From Bacteriovoracaceae bacterium UBA6144 (GTDB lineage Bacteria; Bdellovibrionota; Bacteriovoracia; Bacteriovoracales; Bacteriovoracaceae), in assembly GCA_002435705.1 (NCBI GenBank), contig DIVA01000052.1, positions 1-64,000 of the forward strand: a stretch of DNA of 64,000 nucleotides, written 5' to 3'. Below are positions 28,811 through 38,408 of this stretch, in pieces. Position numbers and translations under genes: made by a program. Below the pieces are notes generated by a model. The model did no database searches and was not told the origin of the DNA. It worked only from the letters and a program-made list of their open reading frames with translations. Every line of letters starts with the position of its first letter. Position 1 is the stretch's first letter.

Positions 28811-30394
28811 TTACTCCTGTGACATCTCAACGAGTTGATTGACGAAATTAATCATTGGTTGTGGACGCGGGTACTTAAACTCACAGGGCACTTCCTTACT
28901 GCCTCTTCCATTCTCTGGAATCACAGTACACTTTTCTTCAAACCCATAATCACGAGTCACGTTATAGGTAAAAGAGTGGGCGCCCATAGAGGCCTGCTTC
29001 CAGCTCGCAGGGACGATTGATTTTCCATCCCACGCTGGAAGATTAATATTTTTGAAATAGCTCATGTAGTTTTTAGGTGTAACCCAGAAAAAGTCTGGCT
29101 GCTTGACTGAAGGGGCACTGTTGTCTGAACCAGCAAACGACTCTGCTTTCTTCGTCGCTCTCCATTGACCACCAACGATGTTTCCTTGTTGATCCAGTTC
29201 GAGATCATACATAAATTTTTGTTTTGAGATCTTATCGTCCGCTTCCGAATCAGTGGGACGATCTTTTGGGTTGGTCCATGCAAGAAAATGAATCTCCATC
29301 TCCACTCCCACAAGTTTTTTGGCGTGCGGAGAGCGATTGTTTTTATAGGGATCAGCGTAGTCGGCAAGATCAATCACCGTATCGGCCAGTGTACCTTCCT
29401 TGCCCGTTTTTGGGTTAAACCATTTATGCGAGTAGCCTGACATCGGATGATTGTTAACCGTGGCATTGGCGTCAATCTCAACTACCAGTGATCGACCTTG
29501 AGCGCCTATGATGTTAGCGATTGAAGCGTGCCAGATGCCCGGATGAACGTCAGCGCATCTGGGTAGAAGTTGTTCACCCTCTTTCTTAGGCATCTCATCG
29601 ATGAAGCGGCCGAACTCGTCTTGCTTGGGGCTCTTATTATTACAGCGGTAGCCTTCAGAGAGAACGTTATCTTGAACCACAGAGTTAGCGAAAAGGAGTG
29701 ACACGAGTGCTTTGATGTCATCAGGGTAGAAAGGAACTTTCTTGCCGTTAGGAAGTGTGAAGGTCACTGTTTTCTCCGGGCGTGGATAGGCCCCAGCGGC
29801 CAATGCCCAACCGTGGCAGATGCCTTCCCACAGTGCCATCAGTTTATTTGCTTTTGGAATACGGAAGCCTGCTGGTAAATCGATGGAGCTTAGGAAGCCC
29901 CATTTTTTTTCCTCTCCCCAGGTCTCTGCAAAATTCCAAACACGATGAGTGAGATCAAAACTCATATCCCCCATCATCAAATCATATTTTTCCGAAGGGG
30001 CGAGTTTTGCTAAATCTTTTTCATCCATCTGCATCACGTTTGGAAGATGCTTCACTCTTCTTTTTTTAAATCCACTCACATTCGTTTTCCAAGACAAGAG
30101 TTGCCAGAATTCAAGGTAGTTTTTGTCCTGCCAGTTATTGGCAATTTGCCCTTGGTTCAAGGCCCAGTAGTATCCACCCCAAGGTTGGACTTTTGATTTA
30201 ACGCTAGTGAGATTTCGTGACTCCATCTCATACACGTTCATAATCGGGCGTGCTTCTTCTGTGACACGTGCGACGCGCTCATTAATTTCATCTAGCGGGT
30301 ATGGTTTATAGGGATAAATCTCTTTGAGTGGGTCGGCCCAGGCCTGTGTGCTCAAAAGCGCGAGAGTGATGAACGTTTTTGATAAGCGTTTCAT
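28811..30394 (-). CDS. Exported transglutaminase-elicitor-like protein (paralogue A)
   Basis: The 527-residue protein has a signal peptide (cut near TQAWA, residue 20). Aligned with the 411-residue neighbour it keeps YDLMMGD, WEGICHGWALAAG (Cys193), FYPDDIKAL, GYRCNN, HPGIWHASIANIIGAQG (His289), VVEID (Glu306) and NHPMSGY. The third catalytic position is Glu rather than Asp. It is about 115 residues longer, with extra sequence between the blocks and a C-terminal extension with two Cys. AAGGAG precedes the ATG. Same caveat on the family call as for paralogue B; it heads a two-gene operon. Confidence 0.6.
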   Translation of the reverse strand: MKRLSKTFITLALLSTQAWADPLKEIYPYKPYPLDEINERVARVTEEARPIMNVYEMESRNLTSVKSKVQPWGGYYWALNQGQIANNWQDKNYLEFWQLLSWKTNVSGFKKRRVKHLPNVMQMDEKDLAKLAPSEKYDLMMGDMSFDLTHRVWNFAETWGEEKKWGFLSSIDLPAGFRIPKANKLMALWEGICHGWALAAGAYPRPEKTVTFTLPNGKKVPFYPDDIKALVSLLFANSVVQDNVLSEGYRCNNKSPKQDEFGRFIDEMPKKEGEQLLPRCADVHPGIWHASIANIIGAQGRSLVVEIDANATVNNHPMSGYSHKWFNPKTGKEGTLADTVIDLADYADPYKNNRSPHAKKLVGVEMEIHFLAWTNPKDRPTDSEADDKISKQKFMYDLELDQQGNIVGGQWRATKKAESFAGSDNSAPSVKQPDFFWVTPKNYMSYFKNINLPAWDGKSIVPASWKQASMGAHSFTYNVTRDYGFEEKCTVIPENGRGSKEVPCEFKYPRPQPMINFVNQLVEMSQE

Positions 30395-30600
30395 GGAAAA
30401 AACTCCTTAAGAACTAACTTTTTATTTCGACGCGTTGTATCAATTTTGTGTGCGAAAGTCTTCTAAGTTATTAGAATTATGTATTAATTTCATGGTAACG
30501 CAATGCGTAACATATTGATTTTACACACACTCTCTACAATCGAATGAACGTTGGTTAAAAGTGATCAATCTTTAGCACCCAAATTTTTAAGGGAGTTTTC

Positions 30601-31470
30601 ATGAAATCGGTTTTAATTGGTCTGTCTTTGCTTACGAGTCTCAGTGCTTTTTCGGCTGAAATTACAACCACGATTGTAGAGGTTGGAGCAGTTGAGGCCG
30701 GTGATAAAGAAGTGATGGTGTTTGCGCAGTCTGAAGGCAGAGTTCTTTGGGTTGATGCGAAGGATACGGCCTTGCTTGATGCACTTAAGATCGCCCGCGA
30801 GAGAAATCTTTTAGTTAACATTGATTTTAGAGAGTTTAATGGCCATGTAAAAGGAGTTGAACTTCTTGAGACCGCTCAACCAGAAGTCAGCACGGGAGAG
30901 AGTTTTGAGAAAAATACCCTAGCTAATTTTACTCCTTCATTCATCGAATCACTTGAGAGCTCACAGTCAGTGTTTAATCGGATGGACGGTCGCACGAAGT
31001 GGAAGTCTCAGTGCTACAATCGCGCTCACGGTTGGGCCTATGATATGTATACACAGTCACGAATCAATTCGATGAAAGTATTCATCTTCTTCACTCAGCG
31101 TTATATCAAAGCAGAAAAATATAAGTGGTGGTTCCATGTGGCTCCTTACGTGATGACTCAAATGGAAGGGGCCTCCGTTGAAACAGTTCTCGATCGCACC
31201 TTTACTCGTGGCCCGTTGAAGATGAAAGATTGGACTGATAATTTTATGAACCGTAAACAAAACTGCCCCGTGGTCACTCGTTACTCTGACTACCGCCAAA
31301 ATCAGTGGGCGCAGGACTGCTACCTGATCAAGACCAGCATGTACTACCGTTCACCTGCTGACATTGAGAGAAATGAGACTGAAGGCCGCCACCTAACAGC
31401 ATGGGATCTGCGCGGAGTGGCTGATGCACGTAAAGAAGCATTCAAGAACTGGCGTGACTACAACCCATAA
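30601..31470 (+). CDS. Exported protein-glutaminase-like (glutamine deamidase) protein 1
   Basis: The 289-residue protein has a signal peptide (cut after FSA, residue 19), a small N-terminal domain (20-100) and a C-terminal catalytic-looking domain: CYNRAH with Cys138, WWFHVAPYV with His179, and VLDRTF with Asp198, then a conserved Trp (DWTDNF). This Cys-x-x-R-A-H / W-x-x-H-V-A / D order is that of bacterial protein-glutaminase, which deamidates Gln side chains in proteins. The N-terminal domain may be an inhibitory pro-region, as in Chryseobacterium protein-glutaminase; that is inference. AGGGAG precedes the ATG and a terminator follows. Confidence 0.72.
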   Translation: MKSVLIGLSLLTSLSAFSAEITTTIVEVGAVEAGDKEVMVFAQSEGRVLWVDAKDTALLDALKIARERNLLVNIDFREFNGHVKGVELLETAQPEVSTGESFEKNTLANFTPSFIESLESSQSVFNRMDGRTKWKSQCYNRAHGWAYDMYTQSRINSMKVFIFFTQRYIKAEKYKWWFHVAPYVMTQMEGASVETVLDRTFTRGPLKMKDWTDNFMNRKQNCPVVTRYSDYRQNQWAQDCYLIKTSMYYRSPADIERNETEGRHLTAWDLRGVADARKEAFKNWRDYNP

Positions 31471-31501
31471 TCGAAAGAGCTAACGTTTATAAGATTCAAA
31501 G

Positions 31502-31528
31502 TGCCGGCCTCGAGTGCCGGCATTTTTA
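31502..31528 (+). terminator. Rho-independent terminator after glutaminase-like gene 1
   Basis: Seven-pair GC-rich stem TGCCGGC / GCCGGCA, loop CTCGAGT, followed by a T run at 31523-31527. Confidence 0.85.
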
Positions 31529-31541
31529 TTTGGAACGCAGT

Positions 31542-32411
31542 CTAAAATTTGAGTGAAAAATCTAAACCAATAATCGTTTTTTCATCAATCGGTTTTGTAA
31601 TGGTCTGAACGTAGAAGCCCACATGTGTGAATGGCTTTTTGAGAAAAAAATGATTGATCGCAAAGCGCACCCGGTCTTCAAGATTATTATTAAAGTGTAA
31701 ACTATCCTGCTGGTTTCCTCGCTGATCCCAATCAAATGAAACCAAAGAAGCCAATTGCCACTGAGGAGAAAGTTGATAGTTGAGGTAAGGGCCTGTGGTC
31801 ACAAGTGTCGTCTGAAGGTTCGTGGGCAGTCCGCCGACAAAGGGCGGAGGAAGAACTTTTCGTTCATAGGTATAACGAATGATTTGGCTTAACCACCCGG
31901 CCGTAAAACGAGAGGGCGGGAGTTTAAAACTCACCGCTTGGGAGAGCACGAGACCGTATTTTAGTTCATTGTCTTCGGAGATCTGAGTGGTGGGGAGTTC
32001 CACGGAAAAGGTATTGAACATACTGGCAAATCCCAGATCAATTCCGGGAGTCGCAATATAAATACGAGAATCAAAGAGGGTGTTATCGTTATTTCTCTTA
32101 TCTGTGTTGATGTGGTGGATACCCGCCATCGTCACCCCGGTGGCCCAATTTTGAGCAAACTGCCAGCGCAGATTGACGGCATGGAAAGTCTGCAAAGGGC
32201 CACGACCTTCGAGAAAAATATTATAAGTTTCAAGCTCAGGCCCTGTAATGGTGGGTCCCATGAGTGCTACGTAATAGGAGAGAGAGACTTCTTGAGTAAG
32301 TTTTTTCCAAAAGCTCTTGTCCTCAAAACGCGTTTGATTGCCCTGGGCAAAAAGAGTCGTGGCAGGAATCAATCCTGCCACGAGTGTGAGAATAAATAAT
32401 CTAAGTTGCAT
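31542..32411 (-). CDS. Outer-membrane beta-barrel protein, last gene of the ATP-grasp operon
   Basis: A 289-residue protein with signal peptide (cut after LFA, about residue 22) and a body of alternating amphipathic strands ending in a terminal Phe (LDFSLKF), the BAM recognition pattern. No specific family recognised; a small 10-12-strand channel or transporter is plausible. It begins 20 bases after the stop of the 738-residue membrane protein on the same strand, so it is probably co-transcribed with that gene and the ATP-grasp-like gene. Confidence 0.68.
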   Translation of the reverse strand: MQLRLFILTLVAGLIPATTLFAQGNQTRFEDKSFWKKLTQEVSLSYYVALMGPTITGPELETYNIFLEGRGPLQTFHAVNLRWQFAQNWATGVTMAGIHHINTDKRNNDNTLFDSRIYIATPGIDLGFASMFNTFSVELPTTQISEDNELKYGLVLSQAVSFKLPPSRFTAGWLSQIIRYTYERKVLPPPFVGGLPTNLQTTLVTTGPYLNYQLSPQWQLASLVSFDWDQRGNQQDSLHFNNNLEDRVRFAINHFFLKKPFTHVGFYVQTITKPIDEKTIIGLDFSLKF

Positions 32412-32431
32412 TTAGGTCTCTCAATCAACTA

Positions 32432-34648
32432 CTAAGGAGTTACGCTGGCCTGCGTTTGGTTAGTTAATTGATTGAGTAGTTTGGCGCGATCACTGAGAGA
32501 TTCTTTTAAGTTATCAATCACAATACGACGCTGAACAGTTTCAATGTCTTTAGCTAGACGCGAGCCGATTTCTTCTTTAACTCCTACCCATTCTAGCACG
32601 AGATTATGAAAAAGTGTCTCTTGAATCATTTCTGTTTTTGACATCTCTGCCAGAGCAGCTCCGTCAAACTGACCTGCTTTCTCGCGCTCGAAGAAGAGCT
32701 CTAGCTCTTGTCTCTTAGCCGAGTACATCGACTGTAGGCACCAGATCGTGTTTCGCACGCTCCAGATGTACATGTTCAAGCCATTATTACTTGCCTCTTC
32801 TACTTTAGAATTTTGCAAATAGAGCACTTCCCACTGACGCTTCATATAGGAGCGAAACTCTGCTGTAGAGAAATTATCTTTTTGGCGGAAGAGATCCGAA
32901 TTAACTTTAAGGTTCGCTAGGATATGTCCTTGTTCCTTGCGTTCTGCTTTATACTTCTCACTCATCTTAGCAATTTTCTCAAAACCATGGGGCTTTTTGA
33001 AATCCGGGTATCTCCAAGTAAGAGTTTGGGTCATCTCATCCATGAACACAAAGGCTCTTCCGATGTAGTAATCTCCACGCTTCTGCTCATTATCTTGGTC
33101 AAGCATGACGTAAGGTTGATCGAGAATAAAGCGTGCCAGGCGATCCCAGAGATAGAGTTCAAGCTGTTGCGTGCGATTCACTTCGTTAGTGAGGAACTGC
33201 TTGAATTTTGCAGAGAGATTGGGCTCTCTTTGGCGCAATTTAAAAATGGTGTTATTATAGCGCTCCATTTCACTCCAAGCGCTCTCGACGACCATAGGGA
33301 AGTTGTACTGCGTTTCAAGCTGCTCTAAGCGGCCTAGACGTGGAGCAAACTCCAGCGATTCTTCATAGGCAATTTGCATCTGTTTAAAGTGACCCATTCT
33401 CTCATTCCAGTTGATGCTATCAACGGCCGGGATATCTGTGGTTAGCAAGAGATTGAGATACTGTGGGCGATAGTTAGCACTCTTGCCTGAGATGGCAAAA
33501 GGAATACTCACATCCGGGGTTTGCGTAATGTGTGAGACCCCGATGATATTAGGGTTTGTGTATTGAGTAGGAGTTGTCGTAGGAGCTGCAGCTTGGGCCA
33601 GGGCCGTTGATGAGGTCTGAGTCTGAGTGGTGACAATGGTCGACTCACTCGAAGGAGTACTTGTGGTGAGAGCACCGGCCAGAGAGGTTTTCACATCGAT
33701 ATAAGTTGATCTGACTTTGCCTACGGCCTGCATTGCATGAGGGTTCATGGGCATGGTGATAAAATAATATGTAAAAGGCCCATAAACGGCGAGCGCTACC
33801 GAGTACCCAAGATTACTTTTGACGGTGTTAAAAAACCATAGCACCTTGGCTATCGTGTAGCGATAGAGCATGCCACGAATATTATCCAAGGGACGGGCCT
33901 TAAAGCGTCTTGAGAAGGAAGCCCAGCGAAATCTCAGGGTCACGAGATTCTGGGAAATGATCCCGCGCCCATGAGCGCGACGTTTTACTCTCAGAGTGAG
34001 TTTCAGGCGCTCGAGAAGTGCGGTGTAAACGATCTGGCGCTCTTCCCAATTAAGAACCGGATCTGCTTCAATGATCAACATTTTATTAAACACGTGACGG
34101 ATGAGTGGGTCCCGACGGCGCTCACGTTTATTTTGACGATAGTACTCTCTCAAGTATCTTTCAAGTGAGTGGACAATCACCGAACGCGTCTCACCCTTAG
34201 AGGCGTGCTCATACTCCACTGCAAGAAAATTATAAAACCCATCAAGGATCGGGCACACCAGATCCATCTCTTGGGTCTCACCACTCGGCACTGTTTCTGG
34301 AGCTTCATAGCGAGTCTCAAGATACACTCCCGCTTCCGAGTAAAGGTCCCAGCGCTCGGAGACGAATCCATTTTCTGCTTTGGTGATGTGCAGAGCAAAG
34401 CCCTGCTCTTTTAGGAAACAAACAAAAAAACTACCCTGGATCCAGTCCTGGGCTGAATATTCAAAACCATTAGCGTGACCACGACGGCGAACTTTTGTGA
34501 CTTTCTCTTTTATCCCAAGCTTAGCTGCTCCACCGTCAGAGATCACTTCATCTAAAATAGAGAAGAGCGAGGAGTGCACGGTTCCCAGAAGGAATTTTAA
34601 TCCTTCTGAGAGTTCCGGCGCTGTGGGTGTTGAAGTTATCTGATCCAT
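32432..34648 (-). CDS. Single-pass membrane protein of unknown family, second gene of the ATP-grasp operon
   Basis: From ATG 34648 (AAGAAGG about eight bases upstream) the protein has 738 residues; a longer form from 34699 would overlap the previous gene. No family recognised. Seen: a soluble N-terminal half rich in basic residues (to about 270), one hydrophobic segment (about 283-303, NLGYSVALAVYGPFTYYFI), a Thr/Ser/Ala/Gln-rich linker (about 325-385), then a long, largely helical region with many E, K and Q. That gives a cytoplasmic N-terminus and a periplasmic helical C-terminus, or the reverse. It lies 13 bases after the ATP-grasp-like gene and is probably its partner. Confidence 0.65.
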   Translation of the reverse strand: MDQITSTPTAPELSEGLKFLLGTVHSSLFSILDEVISDGGAAKLGIKEKVTKVRRRGHANGFEYSAQDWIQGSFFVCFLKEQGFALHITKAENGFVSERWDLYSEAGVYLETRYEAPETVPSGETQEMDLVCPILDGFYNFLAVEYEHASKGETRSVIVHSLERYLREYYRQNKRERRRDPLIRHVFNKMLIIEADPVLNWEERQIVYTALLERLKLTLRVKRRAHGRGIISQNLVTLRFRWASFSRRFKARPLDNIRGMLYRYTIAKVLWFFNTVKSNLGYSVALAVYGPFTYYFITMPMNPHAMQAVGKVRSTYIDVKTSLAGALTTSTPSSESTIVTTQTQTSSTALAQAAAPTTTPTQYTNPNIIGVSHITQTPDVSIPFAISGKSANYRPQYLNLLLTTDIPAVDSINWNERMGHFKQMQIAYEESLEFAPRLGRLEQLETQYNFPMVVESAWSEMERYNNTIFKLRQREPNLSAKFKQFLTNEVNRTQQLELYLWDRLARFILDQPYVMLDQDNEQKRGDYYIGRAFVFMDEMTQTLTWRYPDFKKPHGFEKIAKMSEKYKAERKEQGHILANLKVNSDLFRQKDNFSTAEFRSYMKRQWEVLYLQNSKVEEASNNGLNMYIWSVRNTIWCLQSMYSAKRQELELFFEREKAGQFDGAALAEMSKTEMIQETLFHNLVLEWVGVKEEIGSRLAKDIETVQRRIVIDNLKESLSDRAKLLNQLTNQTQASVTP

Positions 34649-34661
34649 ATGCACAACCTTC

Positions 34662-37600
34662 TTACTGCTGTTGCTGAGTTTGGTTATAGCTGTTACCAAG
34701 TGAGACTACTCCCAAAATAGGGCGCAACTTTAAGGTCTCGCGAGCAGGGATCTTATAGCCAAAAGACACACCGTGGAACTGGTGATTACCAATCGCGATG
34801 AGGGCTTCATAATCCACACCGGCAGTCTTGATGCCTTTTTCAATTTTTGGGGCCAATGCCTTCAGTTGAGCTTCGTTGGCCGAAGGAAGAGCGGAGCGGA
34901 CTTCATCCCAGCTCACGTCAAGACCTAACTCTTTAGCGAAGCGAATGTTCTTTGCGTTCTCAAGCGCAGGCAAGATTTCTTGCAAGGCTTTCACACGCAC
35001 CTGTGTTGAGTTCGGCATCATGTAGCCAAAGAGTGAGCCGTATTTGTTGAGCATCGACTCATAGGCTTCGCGGCTGGAGTTGATCGCTGTGCGCACTTCA
35101 GTCACAAGTCCTGAGTAGAAATGAGGCACCATTCTGTCTGCAAGACCGTAAAGTGGCTGACGCTCAACTGAAATATCCACCGAGAGATTTTCTAGAGAGG
35201 CGTTTGAAATTCCCAGGAAGTTTCCGTAGAAGTTCAAAAAGTAAGCTTGAGCGATGGCCCCGTCTGAAAGCGCCTGAGCTTCCATGCGTGTGGTTTCTTC
35301 AATCTGGTGATAGTGAATCACTTCGTGGCCAGCAGTGTAGATCTGAGTAAGAGGATCAAGTTCTTTTCTTACCCAGATGAAGATATCTGAGTCAGAGAAA
35401 AGACCATGTGACTTACGCTTCTTGGCGAAACACTCACCGGCGTGCTCTTGTGCAGAAAGATGGTTTTCACGAATCTTCTGGCTTGAAAGAAGAGAGATTC
35501 TATTCGGCTTCAAGCTTGAAGCGAAAAGCTCCTCAATCTTAAGTCCCTGTTTGGCTGCAAGCTGAGTCAAGTTGTAGTGAGCATAGGGCATGACCGGCAT
35601 GAGCTCGATGAGATCTGACAAAGATGAGTCTGTGCTGTTGATGAGCTGCTGGTAGCGAGAGAGAATAGGGAACTTCTTAAAGTGCGCCACTCTCTTTCTA
35701 TTGATGAATTTATTTTTCTCATCTGTGTTTTTAATTTTCTTAGCTTCGGCCATAACTTCTAACCATGCAAGACGCACGGTCTTGAGCTCATCAGACACGA
35801 AGTCTGAATCCGTCAGGAGTTTGCCAGTTTGGAACTCATACTGAGAAGCCGTTAAAGCTTTTGCATTGGCCGGCATATCTTTTAGACCAAAAGTTTCAAA
35901 CGCAAGATCAGGGTGTTCAGTGTTGATGTTAAAGAGTTTTGCGAACTCAATAGCCTTCTCTGAGTTCTGCAAGCGCTCACGAACCACAGTCATAAAATCT
36001 TCAATCATGCGCGCCATGTTCTTAGCTGTCTTGCCAGAGAGTTTCTCATGAGGGAACTGAGCGTTGATGCTAGAAGTAAGCAGGGCCAGGATCTTCTTGG
36101 CTTCAGAGACGTTTTCTTTATTCGTACCGATTTTCCCAAGAAGCAATGAGCGGATCTCGGTCATCGCTTTCTTGTCTGATTTACGGTGAGCATCTGAGTA
36201 GTGCTGAGAAACGATATCTTCGTTAAGGATGTTCAAGTGATCAAGAAGATCACGGAAACCTTTCGGAAGTTTTCCTTTCACTTCTAGCTTCTGAAGCGCA
36301 ACGACTAGTTTAATGTGGTTACCGTGAACGAGCTGGAAGTAAGCAGCGATTTCTTTCTTGGCTTGCTTGGCCTCAAGTGTGTCGATCAATTTATAGATCG
36401 GCTCAATGGCGCGTGGGTTTAAGAAGCTCATGATCTCGCGGCACTGAAGCTTGAGAGAAAGAGTGATCCCCAAAAGCTCATAGCTATCAGCGACATCAGA
36501 GAGAAGTTGCTTTCTGATTTCAAGCGCTAAGCGTGACACTTGGATCAACTGTGCCGCCACAAACATTGGAAGGTGAGTCATGAAGGGAACAGGGTAGCGA
36601 GCTTTCACTAGCTCTGCTGCCGTCACTGATTCAGTTGAGCCGATATCATCCACCACCACGAAAGGAGCATAACCGCCGCCCTTAGATGTGTTCACGATGG
36701 AGCTCATGGGACCGCGCTCTTGAGGAGCGTAGCGTACCAGAGCATTGTGAGTCATTTTTGGGAGAGTTTTGGCGCCGCCGCCGTAGAAAACCCAAAGGCG
36801 AATATCAGCCGCGAGGTTAGCAAAACGAGTCTCGCCCTTTGAACTTGTGGTCACAGGGATGCGAGCGATTTTTACGAGCTTTTGGTAAGCAAAATCTCTT
36901 GGTGTCTTGCGAGCCATCTCGATAACTTCTTGTCTTCTCTCTTTTGAAAGAGTCTTCAAGATATAAACACCGGTTCCGCCTGAAAGGTTTGGAGCTTTAA
37001 TGACCCATTCCTCTGGATTGGCTTCGATCACCTTAATTGAGTCAGGGTGAGAGGGAAGTGTTTCAGGAGGTGCGATGCGAGACATGGTGCTATCAAGACC
37101 TAGGTCCTTGAGACGTTTTTCAAAATAAGTGGGAGCGTAAGTGGTAAGGGCCGCGAGAATAATCTTGTTATCCAAAATACGGTTGAGTCCACCCATATAA
37201 ATTTTCTTCTCTACAATAGCCTCGAGAAGATTTGGGATCGCGTAGTCTGATTGAAGTGGGATCGGGTTTCCGTCAAGATCAAGTACTAAAGGAGCTTTCC
37301 CGTCTTTACCAAGCTTCAATGAATCTCTCAAATAGATCGGCTCCCCTGAATCAGCATCACGGAGGATGATATCTTTTTCTGGATCAAAGAGAGCAGAGTC
37401 AGCATTAATACGTGAGTAAATCGCCGTTACGATTGGGTTTGAGCCATTGATCGTGCGCAGACGGATGTGACCGTTTTCATCTGAAAACAACTGGACCGGA
37501 TCAGCATACACCATGCCTGAATAGGCAGCGAGGTTATGGATCTCGGGAGCCGCTCCGTTTTGTCCTCCTGGAGGAAGGATCACCTGAATGCCGTCTTTAA

Positions 37601-38408
37601 TCCCAGTCCAGTCTTCACCTAAGCTCTTATAAGTTTCAGCGAGCACTTTGAAGTGGTCGTTTGGCATCAATTTACCAAGAGAATCAAGGGTGTTCGGATC
37701 TTGCTCATAGAGCCCTTCGAGCACGTTCATGTTATTCGAAGCACCTGAGGGGGCCCCTGCATTGAGCTCAAGAATTTTAAAAGGCATGGCAAGGTCATCG
37801 GTCAGACCCTGACGAAGGAGTTTATCAAAAGTTTGTGCTTTTTGGAGATAGTCCTCAACCAACACTAAGTCTAATCCCACGTTATCAAAGAAAGGGTAGC
37901 GGCGCATATTTGGGTGGTGAAGTTGCTTAAAGTAGTTAGGTGATGTTTCAACGGCGTTGATAAAAATGGAACGCACTTCTGCTGGAAGGGATCTCACAAA
38001 GCCCGACTCTTTTACAGAGCGTGAGCCGTAGATGTCTTGGATCACAGCACGAAGAGAGACCACCAGGGCCTGAGCTGAGCGCTCGATCTGGTTAAACATT
38101 GATTTTTGAAGAGGCACAACAGTGTTGGTACAAGGAACAGTAAAGATCTTGTACGAGCCGTCTTTGGTCGACTTTTGGAAAGTAAGGTCACGCTTACGGA
38201 TGAATTTGGTGAGCTTTTGTGACTCTTGGTGAAGGTCATTAATGTCACGGTTCAAGAGATTTTTCACCAAGGTCTTGGTGTGAGCGTAAGGGCTACGGCG
38301 ACGGTGTGAAGAGAAGATGTAGTTTGAAACATCTACTTTCACCTGTCCGATGAATCCAAGGTTTGGGTCGTATGAAGACTTTTGACGTTGGTTTTTGATT
38401 TTAGCCAC
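34662..38408 (-). CDS. Large protein: circularly permuted ATP-grasp-like region plus C-terminal HExxH region
   Basis: A 1248-residue protein with no signal peptide, starting at GTG 38408 (GAGAGG upstream). Residues about 200-490 resemble circularly permuted type 2 ATP-grasp enzymes: ELNAGAPSGASNNM (213-227), ILPPGGQNGAAPEIHNLA (278-295), IRLRTINGSNPIVTAIYSRI (315-334), NKIILAALTTYAP and WVIKAPNLSGGTGVYIL (468-484). These enzymes normally join a carboxylate to an amine. The middle (490-1000) is helical and unrecognised. AGHEVIHYHQ at 1026-1035 (His1028, Glu1029, His1032) is a zinc-metallopeptidase-like motif with nearby acidic residues. The fusion is unusual. The ATP-grasp call is by motif comparison; the HExxH call by the motif only. 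Confidence 0.65.
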   Translation of the reverse strand: MAKIKNQRQKSSYDPNLGFIGQVKVDVSNYIFSSHRRRSPYAHTKTLVKNLLNRDINDLHQESQKLTKFIRKRDLTFQKSTKDGSYKIFTVPCTNTVVPLQKSMFNQIERSAQALVVSLRAVIQDIYGSRSVKESGFVRSLPAEVRSIFINAVETSPNYFKQLHHPNMRRYPFFDNVGLDLVLVEDYLQKAQTFDKLLRQGLTDDLAMPFKILELNAGAPSGASNNMNVLEGLYEQDPNTLDSLGKLMPNDHFKVLAETYKSLGEDWTGIKDGIQVILPPGGQNGAAPEIHNLAAYSGMVYADPVQLFSDENGHIRLRTINGSNPIVTAIYSRINADSALFDPEKDIILRDADSGEPIYLRDSLKLGKDGKAPLVLDLDGNPIPLQSDYAIPNLLEAIVEKKIYMGGLNRILDNKIILAALTTYAPTYFEKRLKDLGLDSTMSRIAPPETLPSHPDSIKVIEANPEEWVIKAPNLSGGTGVYILKTLSKERRQEVIEMARKTPRDFAYQKLVKIARIPVTTSSKGETRFANLAADIRLWVFYGGGAKTLPKMTHNALVRYAPQERGPMSSIVNTSKGGGYAPFVVVDDIGSTESVTAAELVKARYPVPFMTHLPMFVAAQLIQVSRLALEIRKQLLSDVADSYELLGITLSLKLQCREIMSFLNPRAIEPIYKLIDTLEAKQAKKEIAAYFQLVHGNHIKLVVALQKLEVKGKLPKGFRDLLDHLNILNEDIVSQHYSDAHRKSDKKAMTEIRSLLLGKIGTNKENVSEAKKILALLTSSINAQFPHEKLSGKTAKNMARMIEDFMTVVRERLQNSEKAIEFAKLFNINTEHPDLAFETFGLKDMPANAKALTASQYEFQTGKLLTDSDFVSDELKTVRLAWLEVMAEAKKIKNTDEKNKFINRKRVAHFKKFPILSRYQQLINSTDSSLSDLIELMPVMPYAHYNLTQLAAKQGLKIEELFASSLKPNRISLLSSQKIRENHLSAQEHAGECFAKKRKSHGLFSDSDIFIWVRKELDPLTQIYTAGHEVIHYHQIEETTRMEAQALSDGAIAQAYFLNFYGNFLGISNASLENLSVDISVERQPLYGLADRMVPHFYSGLVTEVRTAINSSREAYESMLNKYGSLFGYMMPNSTQVRVKALQEILPALENAKNIRFAKELGLDVSWDEVRSALPSANEAQLKALAPKIEKGIKTAGVDYEALIAIGNHQFHGVSFGYKIPARETLKLRPILGVVSLGNSYNQTQQQQ

